Source: UBA1563 sp041667115
Lineage (GTDB): Bacteria; Bacteroidota; Ignavibacteria; Ignavibacteriales; Ignavibacteriaceae
NCBI GenBank assembly: GCA_041667115.1
Contig: JBAYFO010000001.1
Location: 220,255 to 284,254 of the forward strand
Length of the DNA stretch: 64,000 bases
Reading direction: 5' to 3'
Of the stretch, positions 8,516 to 18,387 are shown one piece after another (the stretch's first letter is position 1; every line of letters begins with the position of its first letter). Under the pieces are notes generated by a model, which did no database searches, was not told where the DNA came from, and saw nothing but the letters and a program-made list of their open reading frames with translations. Made by a program: the position numbers and the translations under genes.

Positions 8516-11500
8516 TTATAATGTATATCTAACACCGAGCTGCATTCTCCAACGAGAAGCAATATCGCTTATTGTATAAACGGAATTGTTTGCAGGCTTA
8601 GAGAAACCATAAACAGGCGTATTAGCAACGCCATTATTGGTAACGAAACCCTGTAAAGCAACAATGTTATAAGTGCCAAGACCGGCAGTTTCAACTTTTC
8701 CCCAGCTGCTGCTGAGCAAGTTAGCTACGTTTAACACATCAAGTGAAAATTGGAACACACCGAGACCCAAAAAGTCCGGTACATCTTGAGTAATTTTAAG
8801 ATCGAGATATTGTTGCCATTTTTCACGGGCGCCATTTCTTTCAGAAATTTTACCGCGATTTTTGCTGAGATATTCATCATTCTGAATAAATGCATTCAGA
8901 TCAGCAGCAGTTTGTCCGGCAGTTGTTGAAGCAACAAAATTTCCACCGACAATTTTACCGACAAGAATATCGCTTGCATCTTTAGGAATATAGAATAAAT
9001 CGTTATATCTAAATCCGTCGTTGTTCAAGTCGCCATTTACAACGAATGAAAATGGATTACCACTTTGTCCGTTATAGAATAATGATATTGTTGTTGGTGC
9101 TTTCTCAAAGAATTCAGCAGCGTAAGAAACTGATGCGAACACTCTGTGTTTAACTTCCCATTGTGAAGTTGTAAGAGCCGGGTTGTTCGGATCCATATCA
9201 ATCGGGCTGTAATTCATTTGAGATGCTGCTTGTGAAGAACTCAAACTGTTTTTATCTTTTGCTTCGCCGAATGTATAAGCGGTATTAATAGAAACTCCGC
9301 GTGTAACATTTCTTTGAAGTTGGAACATCAAATTATATTGATACCCTGCGCTTGTGTTATATAATTCAAGAATATCCCAGAAGTTTCCGTTTCCGTAATC
9401 GGTACCACCGTATTTCGGACGACCGTCTGCAATCTTGCTTGTTGAAGCTTTTAAATTCCCTTTGCGGTATAACATTTCATTAATACTCTTCGAGTACAAG
9501 AATTCCGCGGTTCCAACGAATCCGCAAATTAATTCTTGGTCAACTCCAAGATTAAATCTCATAACCTGAGGTAATTTTAAATTTGGGTCAACAACGTCAA
9601 TTTCAGATTGAAATTTTGCAATTCCGGTTCCCGGGTCGCCTGAAATATATTGACTGCGCGGGTCTGGATTAAATTTAATTCCTTGTCCACTGTTATTAAC
9701 TTCGGCAGTAAACATACCGGTGTTTCCAAAATTATTTGACATCCAAACGTATGGAATACGTCCGGTAAAGATTCCAACACCGCCGCGTACTTGTGTAGTT
9801 CTCTCGCCGGTAACATCCCAGTTAAAACCAACTCTAGGTGACCAGAGCATATTTCCTGTTGGGATTTGATCGGTTCTGTATTGTGAGAAATATTTTGGAA
9901 GAGAATCATTTTTCGCAGGAGTTGTTGGGAATGTAGGAATATCAACACGAACGCCTGCAGTAATTTTTAAGGTTGGTAAAACTGCCCATTCATCTTGCAC
10001 ATAAAAACCAAATTGGCTTACGCTAAATTCGGCGGCAGGAACAGCGCTTGGGTCACGTTGATTTCCAAATCGTGAATATACTCTTTGATAGTAAGAGATG
10101 ACATCATTATTAAAATCATTTATACTATTATATTCATAATACCCAAAAGCAGAGCGTGCAAATAAATTACTGAAAGAGAAAAATTCATTATGAGTTCCTA
10201 CCGTAAAAGTATGGTCACCCATAAATAAACTGAAGTTATCAGTAAATTCAAAAATGTCCTGGTCTAATCTGTTTGCAGAGGAAAATCTGTCGGGACCTGC
10301 ATACATTGAAAAAGTTTTATTTAATTCTTTAATTAAAACTTCAGGAGCGTCAGCAGACTTTCCTTTTCTTTTATCTCTGATTGTTGTATACCCAACGATC
10401 AATTCGTTTGACATTGTATTCCCGAAAGTGCTGTTTAATTGGGCAACCGTAGAATTGGTCATGTTGCTCATCGAATAAGGCTGTGTATCAAAAAGTAAAT
10501 TAGCTACTGTTCTATAATTATAAAGTTTATCAGAACCTGCATCTACGAAATTATTTCGTACGGTTAATTTGTGGTTTTCGGCTAAGTTATAGTCAAAACG
10601 AACAAATAATTTTGAACTTGGCTGTTCAAATGTAGGTAAGGTGTAGCCACCTGCAGTAAATCCTTTTGCAGCAAGGGCAGCAGCAAATTGATCACCTAAA
10701 GTTTGCAATTCAGCTACGGTTTTTCCACCGAATCCGTTTACAAGCGATAAGTTTGGTTGAGGATAATTGTAAATTGTTTTTTCTCCGTTTACAAAGAAGA
10801 ACAATTTGTCTTCGATGATCGGACCACCGGCTCTAAAGCCAAACTGGTAGTCTTTAAATTCATCCATTTTTTTTGTCTTTACGTCAGTATAACCTTTGTA
10901 TTGTCCGGATAAATTTTGATTTCTTCCAAAACCATAAATTGATCCATGATACTGGTTTGTTCCGCTACGGGTAATAGCGTTAATACCGCCACCGGTAAAA
11001 CCACTTTGTCTTACATCGTAAGGAGCAATTACTACTTGAAACTCACTGATAGCGTCCAAGCTTATAGGATTTGTTCCTGATTGTCCACCAGGAGTTCCTG
11101 AGGAACCTAAACCGAAAAGGTCATTATATTGAGTTCCATCAATTTGAATGTTGTTGTATTTTGAGGAACGACCGGCTGCACCTAAACCACTACCCGAAAA
11201 AAGTGGAGATAATTTAGAAAAAGATTGAAAATCTCTCGATGTAGTAGGAATTTCCTGCATCGATTTTTCTGAAACGTTCTGAGCAGAACCAGTTCTTGCT
11301 TGACTTAAAATGGCACTTTTTTCTGCAGTAATGGTCAGCTCACTAAGAGTAACTGAAGATTCCGGCAATTTAAAATTTACCATTAAATTTTGAGCTAATT
11401 GAAGATTAACACCTTCTTGAATCTGTGTAGTATACCCAACAAACGAAACAGTAATTTTATATGGGCCTCCTGTCTTTAATCCGGTTAAATTGTATTTACC

Positions 11501-11698
11501 ATCAAGACGTGTAGATGTGCCATAAACAGTTCCAGTTGGGACATGGACAGCCATAACTGAAGCAGATGGGAGAGCTTCTCCATCCATTGCAGTAACTTTG
11601 CCATTAATGCTGGCGGTTGTAAGCCCCTGCGCTAATGACATCTGGACCATTCCGAAGAACACCACGAACAAAAGCATCTGTAAGAATAACTTTTTCAT
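8516..11698 (-). CDS. TonB-dependent outer-membrane receptor, Oar-like
   Basis: 1060 residues. A signal peptide (1-24, ending SLAQ) is followed by a carboxypeptidase regulatory-like beta-sandwich (about 29-115: INGKVTAMDGEALPSASV, GKYNLTGLKTGGPYKITVSFVGY), a plug domain (about 120-250) and a 22-strand-type barrel. This architecture, plus the segment RDFQSFSKLSPLFSG in the plug and GGINAITRSGTNQYHGSIYGF, is that of Oar-like receptors, which are often abundant in this phylum. The substrate is unknown; there is no SusD partner next to it, so it is probably not a Sus-type glycan importer. GAGG lies 8 bases before the ATG. Confidence 0.88.
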   Translation of the reverse strand: MKKLFLQMLLFVVFFGMVQMSLAQGLTTASINGKVTAMDGEALPSASVMAVHVPTGTVYGTSTRLDGKYNLTGLKTGGPYKITVSFVGYTTQIQEGVNLQLAQNLMVNFKLPESSVTLSELTITAEKSAILSQARTGSAQNVSEKSMQEIPTTSRDFQSFSKLSPLFSGSGLGAAGRSSKYNNIQIDGTQYNDLFGLGSSGTPGGQSGTNPISLDAISEFQVVIAPYDVRQSGFTGGGINAITRSGTNQYHGSIYGFGRNQNLSGQYKGYTDVKTKKMDEFKDYQFGFRAGGPIIEDKLFFFVNGEKTIYNYPQPNLSLVNGFGGKTVAELQTLGDQFAAALAAKGFTAGGYTLPTFEQPSSKLFVRFDYNLAENHKLTVRNNFVDAGSDKLYNYRTVANLLFDTQPYSMSNMTNSTVAQLNSTFGNTMSNELIVGYTTIRDKRKGKSADAPEVLIKELNKTFSMYAGPDRFSSANRLDQDIFEFTDNFSLFMGDHTFTVGTHNEFFSFSNLFARSAFGYYEYNSINDFNNDVISYYQRVYSRFGNQRDPSAVPAAEFSVSQFGFYVQDEWAVLPTLKITAGVRVDIPTFPTTPAKNDSLPKYFSQYRTDQIPTGNMLWSPRVGFNWDVTGERTTQVRGGVGIFTGRIPYVWMSNNFGNTGMFTAEVNNSGQGIKFNPDPRSQYISGDPGTGIAKFQSEIDVVDPNLKLPQVMRFNLGVDQELICGFVGTAEFLYSKSINEMLYRKGNLKASTSKIADGRPKYGGTDYGNGNFWDILELYNTSAGYQYNLMFQLQRNVTRGVSINTAYTFGEAKDKNSLSSSQAASQMNYSPIDMDPNNPALTTSQWEVKHRVFASVSYAAEFFEKAPTTISLFYNGQSGNPFSFVVNGDLNNDGFRYNDLFYIPKDASDILVGKIVGGNFVASTTAGQTAADLNAFIQNDEYLSKNRGKISERNGAREKWQQYLDLKITQDVPDFLGLGVFQFSLDVLNVANLLSSSWGKVETAGLGTYNIVALQGFVTNNGVANTPVYGFSKPANNSVYTISDIASRWRMQLGVRYTL

Positions 11699-11725
11699 AG
11701 TATAGAATACCTCTATTTATTAGTA

Positions 11726-11745
11726 AAATTTGAACGCTCAAATTT
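11726..11745. promoter_or_regulatory. Inverted repeat in the TonB-receptor leader
   Basis: AAATTTGA at 11726-11733 and TCAAATTT at 11738-11745 form a perfect 8-bp inverted repeat around ACGC, 28 bases upstream of the receptor start codon. It could be an operator or a small 5'-UTR hairpin; no known regulator site is recognised. Confidence 0.3.
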
Positions 11746-11854
11746 CACTCTTTTAAATCATTTATTCAAATTAAATTTCTGTTAAATAAAAAAAGATTTT
11801 TTTTTGATTTGCAGGAATGTAGTATCTTCTCCCTCCATAAAAAGAAAATGTTAA

Positions 11855-13129
11855 ATGAAAAATCTTTCTCTTGAGTATGAAAAATATGCGTTGAAAAACG
11901 GCTTAGAAGTCATTCTCTATCCTGATACTTCGCTTCCGATTGCAGTGGTAAACCTTTGGTACAACGTTGGCTCGAGCAGAGACCCTAAGAATAAGACCGG
12001 GCTTGCGCACCTCTTCGAACACATGATGTTTCAAGGTTCAAAACATGTTAAGAAAGGAGAGCATTTTAAATTTATTCAGGATAGCGGCGGAACCTTAAAT
12101 GCCTCCACAAGCTTTGACGTTACAAATTATTTTGAAAAAATTCCTTCCGGTTTTCTTGAAACTGCTTTGTGGCTTGAGTCTGATCGGATGGGCTTTTTCA
12201 TTGAGGCGTTGACTGACGAGACATTGGCAAATCAAATTGATGTAGTAAAAAACGAACGGCTCGAACGTTACGATAATCAGCCGTATGGATTAACATGGGA
12301 AAAGGTCTTCGGTCTACTATACGAAACCGGGCATCCGTATCACGCACCAACGATCGGTTTTATGAATGACATTCTGTCTTACAATCAAAAAGATGTTGGT
12401 GAATTTTTCAGCACCTATTATCAACCGCGAAATGCTTCAATAGTTATTGCCGGTGATTTTGAAGTTGGGCAAGCTAAGGACCTTGTTGAAAAATATTTCA
12501 GTGGAATTAGTTCGTCAAAAAATGTTTCTCAATTGAAGACGGACGATAATGATCTTTTGGAATCGAAAAGTGAAATTGTTTTTGACGCGGTAAGTTTAGA
12601 AAAAATTCTTCTCGTCTGGAAGACTGAAAAAATATTCAACGAGAATAATTTCTCACTGGATATTCTCTCCGACATATTAACCGGATCTAAAAACGGAAGG
12701 CTCTACAACAAACTGGTTCTTCAGCTTGAACTTGCTATGCAAGTCTCCGCTTTTCAGTTCTCGGGAAAATACGGGGGATTTTTTTGTGTAACCGTTACTG
12801 CAAAACCCGGCAAATCGTTGGATGAAATAAAAAAAATAATTCTAACCGAATTGGATATTCTTTTTCAACACGATATTACGTCTGAAGAATTAACCCGTTC
12901 AAAAAACGGTATCAAAGCTCATTTTATTTACGGAATGCAAAGTTTAGACTCGGTGGCAAATCAATTAAACCATTATAATTATTATTTGGGTGAACCAAAT
13001 TCATTTTCAATTGAGTTAGGTCTTTACGAAAAAGTTGAAAAGGCATCAGTAAAGCAATGTGCCGCATACTTTGCTAAGCCGCATATTGATCTTCGCTTTG
13101 TTCCGAAGGAAAAGAGAGGGAATTCATGA
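11855..13129 (+). CDS. M16 family zinc peptidase, catalytic subunit
   Basis: 424 residues without a signal peptide. The inverted zinc motif HLFEH (His52, Glu55, His56) is intact in the typical context KTGLAHLFEHMMFQGSKH, and the downstream ENERLE-like segment KNERLERYDNQPYG supplies the third ligand. The remainder has the two-domain M16 fold. The next gene encodes the partner lacking the motif and overlaps by 4 bases, the usual layout of M16B heterodimeric peptidases. Substrates are usually short peptides held in a closed chamber; the actual substrate is unknown. Confidence 0.92.
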   Translation: MKNLSLEYEKYALKNGLEVILYPDTSLPIAVVNLWYNVGSSRDPKNKTGLAHLFEHMMFQGSKHVKKGEHFKFIQDSGGTLNASTSFDVTNYFEKIPSGFLETALWLESDRMGFFIEALTDETLANQIDVVKNERLERYDNQPYGLTWEKVFGLLYETGHPYHAPTIGFMNDILSYNQKDVGEFFSTYYQPRNASIVIAGDFEVGQAKDLVEKYFSGISSSKNVSQLKTDDNDLLESKSEIVFDAVSLEKILLVWKTEKIFNENNFSLDILSDILTGSKNGRLYNKLVLQLELAMQVSAFQFSGKYGGFFCVTVTAKPGKSLDEIKKIILTELDILFQHDITSEELTRSKNGIKAHFIYGMQSLDSVANQLNHYNYYLGEPNSFSIELGLYEKVEKASVKQCAAYFAKPHIDLRFVPKEKRGNS

Positions 13130-14499
13130 TGATCGATAGAACAACGCCTCCTCCAATTCTTGAACATGCTACGTTTCATCTTCCAAAGATTCAACAAATA
13201 ATTTCTGCAAGAGGAATGACGGGATTATTTATTCAAAAAGCAAAACTGCCGATGGTTCAATTCAACTTTATTGTTTCTACCGGTTGCGTTTTGGATGGCG
13301 AAGGAAAAAGCGGACTTGCAAATCTTACTGCGATCTTAATTGATGAAGGCGCGGGGGGATTAACTGCTCTTGAGTTGAACAATCAATTTGAATTGCTCGG
13401 TTCTTCAATTCAGATTTCCATTAATCACGAATTTATGTATTTCTCGGTTCTCTCCCTTGAAGATAAATTTGAGGAAACACTTTCTTTGCTTAGTAAAATT
13501 CTGACGGAACCTCATTTTGAAGAATCTGAATTTTTGCGGGAGAAAAGTAAAGTGCTGGCGCAACTCCTTCAATTAAAAGATGAGCCGGACTCGATTGCAG
13601 ACCGGATTTATGAGGAACAAGTTTTTGGACCTGACAACAAACAAGGACATTTTACATTAGGTAAAGAAAAAGATATTGAGTCTCTTATAAATGAAGATGT
13701 AAAAGACTTTTATCGGGCATTTATCTTATCCGGTAAAGCCGGTTTTGTTTGTGCAGGTTCCCTCGACACCGGTGTTTTGAAAAAATATATTGATCTCTAT
13801 TTAGATAAATTCGGGGAGGAGAAAAATGTTACTACTCCTTTATTTCCTCTTCGGGTAAAAAAGCGAAGTTTGATGTTTGTTCATAAACAAGATGCGCAAC
13901 AAACAGAAATCCGGGTTGGAAATCTTTGCAGTAAGCGAAGCGATAAAGATTTTTATGCTAAAGCCGTTATGAATACCATTTTGGGAGGACAATTTAATTC
14001 ACGCATCAACTATAAACTCCGCGAAACAAAAGGCTACACCTATGGAGCAACTTCATATTTTGCTTATAGAAAAGAGCATGGCTATTTTTTACTCACTACA
14101 TCTGTTCAATCTGAACATACAATTGAAGCCATTCAAGATATTTTTTATGAATTAAATCAAATTAAAGAAACCATTAGTGAGGAAGAGCTTGATGCGGCAA
14201 AACTTTCCATCATAAGGCGGTTCCCAAGTAATTTTGAAACCTATTACCAGCTTGCTTTCGGGTTAAACACACTTTATACCTATGCTTTGCAGCCTTCTTA
14301 TTTTGATGAATATATTCCCAACGTGAAAGCCGTAACGCTCGATGGTGCACTCCGGGCAGCTAAGAAAAATATTATCGATTCAGAAATGGTTGTTGTGCTT
14401 GTGGGCGATAAATCGAAATTCGTTAACCAACTTGAAGAATTCGGCTTTGAAGAAATTATAGAAATGAATGAGGATGGCGAACCGCTTATTTTCCCTTAA
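13126..14499 (+). CDS. M16 family peptidase-like partner subunit, non-catalytic
   Basis: 457 residues, starting within the stop codon of the preceding gene (ATGA overlap), so translation is probably coupled. Where the catalytic partner has the HxxEH motif, this protein reads SGLANLTAILIDEGAGG, so zinc is not bound. The C-terminal half keeps the substrate-binding signature NYKLRETKGYTYGATSYF, as in the non-catalytic halves of known M16 heterodimers. It should complete the peptidase chamber. Its 3' end overlaps the converging deacetylase-like gene by 14 bases. Confidence 0.9.
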   Translation: MMIDRTTPPPILEHATFHLPKIQQIISARGMTGLFIQKAKLPMVQFNFIVSTGCVLDGEGKSGLANLTAILIDEGAGGLTALELNNQFELLGSSIQISINHEFMYFSVLSLEDKFEETLSLLSKILTEPHFEESEFLREKSKVLAQLLQLKDEPDSIADRIYEEQVFGPDNKQGHFTLGKEKDIESLINEDVKDFYRAFILSGKAGFVCAGSLDTGVLKKYIDLYLDKFGEEKNVTTPLFPLRVKKRSLMFVHKQDAQQTEIRVGNLCSKRSDKDFYAKAVMNTILGGQFNSRINYKLRETKGYTYGATSYFAYRKEHGYFLLTTSVQSEHTIEAIQDIFYELNQIKETISEEELDAAKLSIIRRFPSNFETYYQLAFGLNTLYTYALQPSYFDEYIPNVKAVTLDGALRAAKKNIIDSEMVVVLVGDKSKFVNQLEEFGFEEIIEMNEDGEPLIFP

Positions 14500-15544
14500 G
14501 CCGTTTCACCGCTGTAGAAACGGGGATAAAGAGGATTCCTCTTTTCTTTACGTTTTTTATAATATCGATTGAAGTATTAAAATAACTTGCCGGAAGAAGC
14601 ATTACTTTTGTCTCGCCTGTCTCTAATTTTTGTACTTCCACAGAAAAGCGATGCGTTAATTCATCATTGTTCAGATCAGAAAGATTTGTAAATACATTAG
14701 TCGAATAGAGTGTAACTTTCCGTTTAGCAAATTCCTTCCGGACTTTACTATATGCATTTGAACTTAATAATGTTGACTGAGCATTCACAAAGAAAAAAGC
14801 ATTATTCGGATAATTTTTTATCAATGAATTTATTGCAAGCTTGTTCCTTAGAAACGGAAAGTTTTCCGCTAAGGTAAATTCTGGATTAGGGCTTGACTCC
14901 GTTAATTCAACAAGATATTCCTTTCGTGCATCTAAAACTATTTTTGAGAATTCTACACTTTCATTTTTCGGTTGTAAGAGAAAGGCAAAGTTTTCCGGAA
15001 CGCGCAACAATTTTTTTAGCTCTTCATCCGGCATATTTTCATAGTTCGTTAATATAAAGGCAATAGAGCCATTATCACGATGGAGGGAAGTGTCCTGGAT
15101 AATTTCCGTGTAAAACTTAATTTTTCCACCGGAGGAAATTTTTAATAATAATTTTTTATCCAACATGGCATCAATTGAAGAAATGGAGACACTCTTAGAT
15201 GTGAAATCTTCAAAAACACTTTGAAGAAAAACCGGAGTCGGAACATCATACGGAAGTGTTAAACTATATGAGAATACTAGTGAATCCTCTTTTTTATAAG
15301 GTGATTTTATTTTTTGAAGCAGCTTTTCATTTAAATAAAATTCTGATACACTTTTTAAGAAAAGGGAATTGATTTCACTTGAAGAAATTTCAGAAGTGTT
15401 TATTGCTTGTTGCTTCGGGGTAAAAAAAGAGAGTAGAATATTTAAAAACATCAAAAAAATTGCAAGAGCAAATAAAAGAACAAATATGGTGCGAAAGTTC
15501 CCTGTCCCTTTTTTAGGCTGGTTTGAAGATGTTGGGAAAATCAT
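14486..15544 (-). CDS. Membrane-anchored protein, possibly divergent polysaccharide deacetylase-like
   Basis: 352 residues with one N-terminal membrane segment (about 20-42) and the bulk presumably periplasmic. Residues about 165-200 (IAFILTNYENMPDEELKKLL, then FAFLLQP) resemble the first strands of the YibQ-type divergent polysaccharide deacetylases, where the family reads xAIVIDDFG...ALLP. The usual Asp pair is not obvious, so the protein may be inactive or the similarity may be only structural. The start overlaps the crotonase stop by 4 bases (ATGA). I hold the family call loosely; a conserved hypothetical membrane protein is the safe label. Confidence 0.5.
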   Translation of the reverse strand: MIFPTSSNQPKKGTGNFRTIFVLLFALAIFLMFLNILLSFFTPKQQAINTSEISSSEINSLFLKSVSEFYLNEKLLQKIKSPYKKEDSLVFSYSLTLPYDVPTPVFLQSVFEDFTSKSVSISSIDAMLDKKLLLKISSGGKIKFYTEIIQDTSLHRDNGSIAFILTNYENMPDEELKKLLRVPENFAFLLQPKNESVEFSKIVLDARKEYLVELTESSPNPEFTLAENFPFLRNKLAINSLIKNYPNNAFFFVNAQSTLLSSNAYSKVRKEFAKRKVTLYSTNVFTNLSDLNNDELTHRFSVEVQKLETGETKVMLLPASYFNTSIDIIKNVKKRGILFIPVSTAVKRLKGK

Positions 15545-16323
15545 TTATGAGTAAAGTCCGGTTTCCGTTTCTGTAAAAAAGCAGTTGTCCCTTCTTTAAA
15601 ATCTTCTGTTCCCGTAGCTAAAGCAAAAAGAGATGCTTCATAAATTTCGCCCTGACTTTGCGGTAGTTCTTTTATCGCATGGATCGCCTTCAATGCAAGC
15701 CGTACCGCTTGTGCCGGTTTAGCTGCTATTTTTTCGGCAAGTTCTTTTGCCGCTGTAATTAACTCACTTAACGGATAGACATGATTTACTAAACCAAGTT
15801 GAAGCGCGGTTTGTGCATCAATAAAATCTGCTGTAAGAATATATTCGAGTGCTTTTGAAGAATTGATCAAACGTGTTAAGCGCTGTGTTCCACCGTATCC
15901 CGGGATGATTCCCAGATTTATTTCCGGTTGCCCGAATTTTGCATTCTCGGAAGTTAGTCTTATATGACAAGCTAAAGCCAGTTCACATCCGCCACCCAGT
16001 GCAAAGCCGTTTACTGCGGCTATAACGGGTTTTGAAAGATGTTCAATAAAGGAAAAAATCTTTTGTCCTTTTTCCGCAAAATCTTTTGCAGCTAAAGGAG
16101 TAAGTTTATTCAATTCGGAAATATCAGCTCCGGCAACAAATGCTTTTTCTCCGCTTCCGGTTAGCACAACTGCACGTACTTCAGGATTGTGCTCTATCGA
16201 AAGAAAAACTTCGTAAAGTTCATTCAAAGTAGCATTATTCAACGCGTTCAATTTATCAGGACGATTGATCGTTACGTGCGCAACATTGTTTACAATTTCA
16301 AATAAAAGATTTGTGTAATTCAT
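15541..16323 (-). CDS. Enoyl-CoA hydratase/isomerase (crotonase) family protein
   Basis: 260 residues with the full crotonase fold: INRPDKLNALN at the start, oxyanion-hole segments AFVAGADISEL and GFALGGGCELALAC, and PEINLGIIPGYGGTQRL. The two catalytic glutamates of hydratases are present in GGGCEL and FGQPEINLG. It should hydrate short or medium 2-enoyl-CoA in beta-oxidation or a related pathway. It lies 8 bases after the outer-membrane gene, with no other beta-oxidation gene nearby, so the physiological substrate is open. Confidence 0.92.
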   Translation of the reverse strand: MNYTNLLFEIVNNVAHVTINRPDKLNALNNATLNELYEVFLSIEHNPEVRAVVLTGSGEKAFVAGADISELNKLTPLAAKDFAEKGQKIFSFIEHLSKPVIAAVNGFALGGGCELALACHIRLTSENAKFGQPEINLGIIPGYGGTQRLTRLINSSKALEYILTADFIDAQTALQLGLVNHVYPLSELITAAKELAEKIAAKPAQAVRLALKAIHAIKELPQSQGEIYEASLFALATGTEDFKEGTTAFLQKRKPDFTHK

Positions 16324-16331
16324 ATTTCCTT

Positions 16332-16919
16332 CTAAAAACTTACGTATAAAGGTAACCGTACTTTCATATCGAATGAAAGATATTGATTGTTATGAAGATA
16401 ATTATAGGAAGCGAGCATTTCAACTAAAAACATTGAGGCGCCGACACCGACACTAAAACCAAGCTTCGATCCTCCTTCTAAAAAATTATTTTTCCCGGAC
16501 TCAATCTTAAACTGATGAAGTTTTTGGAACACAGTTAAGTTTGTAGCTACTTCAACGTACGGAAGAATGAGAACGATATTTTGCAAGATGGGGGAAAGAT
16601 AATAGCGTGCGCCAAATGAGAGGGGCAACAAACTTGTTGAGAATTGAGAATAGGTTGATACTTGATAAAAACTTTGTGCACCGGGGAATTGTTCAAACCC
16701 GACTTTGCCGAAAAGAAAAAGGGGAAGATATTCATTATTCGTATAAGCAATCTCAACATTGAATCCATAACCAAGCATTGTTGTATTATTAAAATCAAAA
16801 GTAGGGATGCGTGGACCGACACCGATAGCGAGAAAGGTCCCTCTTGCTTTGTCCGATGCATAAATTGCCGAAGTGTATGTCAAAAGACAAACGGCTAGTA
16901 TGATAAAATATTTTTTCAT
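16332..16919 (-). CDS. Outer-membrane beta-barrel protein, unknown function
   Basis: 195 residues from ATG 16919; a TTG at 16943 would add eight residues before MKKYFIILAVCLLTYTSAIYA, which is already a complete signal peptide. The mature part alternates aromatic and small residues (FLAIGVGPRIPTFDF, LPLSFGARYYLSPIL, FSVGVGASMFLVEM) and ends VRLPLYVSF with terminal Phe, as in 8-stranded barrels. No known family is recognised with certainty. Confidence 0.65.
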   Translation of the reverse strand: MKKYFIILAVCLLTYTSAIYASDKARGTFLAIGVGPRIPTFDFNNTTMLGYGFNVEIAYTNNEYLPLFLFGKVGFEQFPGAQSFYQVSTYSQFSTSLLPLSFGARYYLSPILQNIVLILPYVEVATNLTVFQKLHQFKIESGKNNFLEGGSKLGFSVGVGASMFLVEMLASYNYLHNNQYLSFDMKVRLPLYVSF

Positions 16920-16957
16920 TGCTTGGAAAATCTTCTTGATCAAATATAAGAAAAGAA

Positions 16958-17752
16958 TTATTCTTTTAGCTTTCCCTTTTTCAAAAATAAAATTATGAAA
17001 AGGGATAACAGAAAGTAAACCGGCAGAACAAAAGGAGTAAACTTGTTATTGATATCGAAAAATCCGTCCCAACCAGTATACGTTTTTGCTAAAAAGGTTT
17101 GCAGCAACACTTCAGATTTACTCCCGAATAATAATACTCCAAGCCAAATTGCAGTGAAGAAATAAAAGATAAACGCTAATGCATTTTTTCTTTTATAGAT
17201 AAAAAGTGCTATTGTAAAAAGAAGTAGTACATAACTTATAATTGCAAAAAAATTAAAAGTGATTTTCGGGAAGCTGAAAAATTCAGCGAAAAAGAAAAAA
17301 AGAAGCAGAAAGAAATTCGGCAATATTTTCAATCTTAAGGATGATTCCACCGTTTGCAATAACGTGTAGAGAATGAACAACTGTGGAAAATTCCAGACAA
17401 AATAAATGGGAAAATCAACAATTGAAGATAATCCAAGTTCATAAAAATAATCGGGGTCTCCGATCTCAATCTTTTTTAAGAAGAAGAGTAAACTGATAAT
17501 AAGTGCCGGCGGCAAAAGAACGAAAAGAATAAATCGGAAAAAATTTCTTAAAGAGAACGAGGTGAACACCTGCTTGAATGGCTCAATTCCTTGATAGAGA
17601 AGGAGAAAAACTCCGGCAAGAAAAATAATCCCGTAAAACCTAAACCCGATTACGAAATAGTAATTTGGTAAACTAAAATAACGAAGAGCAAAATTCAGTC
17701 CGGTAAGGATGAATAGCAAAAGGAGATAAATTGAAACCGGAAGTCTTTTCAA
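16958..17752 (-). CDS. Multi-pass inner-membrane protein, unknown function
   Basis: 264 residues with about eight hydrophobic segments and very high Phe/Leu/Ile content. Short basic loops (RKKN, KKGKLKE at the C-terminus) suggest the cytoplasmic sides. No active-site motif (for example the EExxxR of CPBP proteases) is seen, so no function is given. It starts 6 bases after the DUF2231 gene and is probably translated from the same mRNA. Confidence 0.6.
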   Translation of the reverse strand: MKRLPVSIYLLLLFILTGLNFALRYFSLPNYYFVIGFRFYGIIFLAGVFLLLYQGIEPFKQVFTSFSLRNFFRFILFVLLPPALIISLLFFLKKIEIGDPDYFYELGLSSIVDFPIYFVWNFPQLFILYTLLQTVESSLRLKILPNFFLLLFFFFAEFFSFPKITFNFFAIISYVLLLFTIALFIYKRKNALAFIFYFFTAIWLGVLLFGSKSEVLLQTFLAKTYTGWDGFFDINNKFTPFVLPVYFLLSLFIILFLKKGKLKE

Positions 17753-17758
17753 GTTAAC

Positions 17759-18259
17759 TTAATCCTCATCTTTAACTGGGGTTTGTTGAGCTTGTTTATC
17801 TATCGAAACACCAACTCCATGTTTGTAAACCATTTTACCGCCGTGCTGACCGGTTTCGTAAACAAAAAAACATCCGGCAATTGCCAGAAGAACAAACACA
17901 ATCTTCATTTTTGTAGCGTAGGCAACAAATTTATTTTTTATTTCTACATTAATCACGAAAAGGGTGCGGAGAATAAGTACCCCAACAAAATACCAAAGAG
18001 TAATAGTCGCGTATGTTTCGTGTTCCTCTAAAAGAGCTTTGCTACCCTTATTCCAATATTGCCAGGCTTCCTCGGCTTGATTTCCCGTTAATACCGCAGC
18101 TAATGCACCAGCTACTCCAAGAATTAAAATGATAAAAGCGGCTTTTGTAAACGCTTCTTTTTTAAATAATAAACCAACGGTTTCTAAAAAAGTATAAACG
18201 ATAAATAAAGCAATAGGGAAATGAACCAATTGCGGATGATAACTTGCAAGGAATTCCAT
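17759..18259 (-). CDS. DUF2231 membrane protein
   Basis: 166 residues with four membrane segments. The start HPQLVHFPIALFIVYTFLE, the TGNQAEEAW segment and the EEHETYATITLWYF motif are diagnostic of DUF2231 proteins. Conserved histidines in the membrane have led to suggestions of metal or haem binding in this family, but no activity is established. The C-terminal tail (GQHGGKMVYKHGVGV) carries further histidines. Confidence 0.8.
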   Translation of the reverse strand: MEFLASYHPQLVHFPIALFIVYTFLETVGLLFKKEAFTKAAFIILILGVAGALAAVLTGNQAEEAWQYWNKGSKALLEEHETYATITLWYFVGVLILRTLFVINVEIKNKFVAYATKMKIVFVLLAIAGCFFVYETGQHGGKMVYKHGVGVSIDKQAQQTPVKDED

Positions 18260-18387
18260 GTTTTAATCTTTCGTATAACAAAATAAAATTATTAATTCAG
18301 TGTTCAAGCCATTTCTTTTTTACAGTTGGAGTATAAAAAATTGAAACCCGTAATGCAACAAACAACTCACTACTAACTACAAACCAC

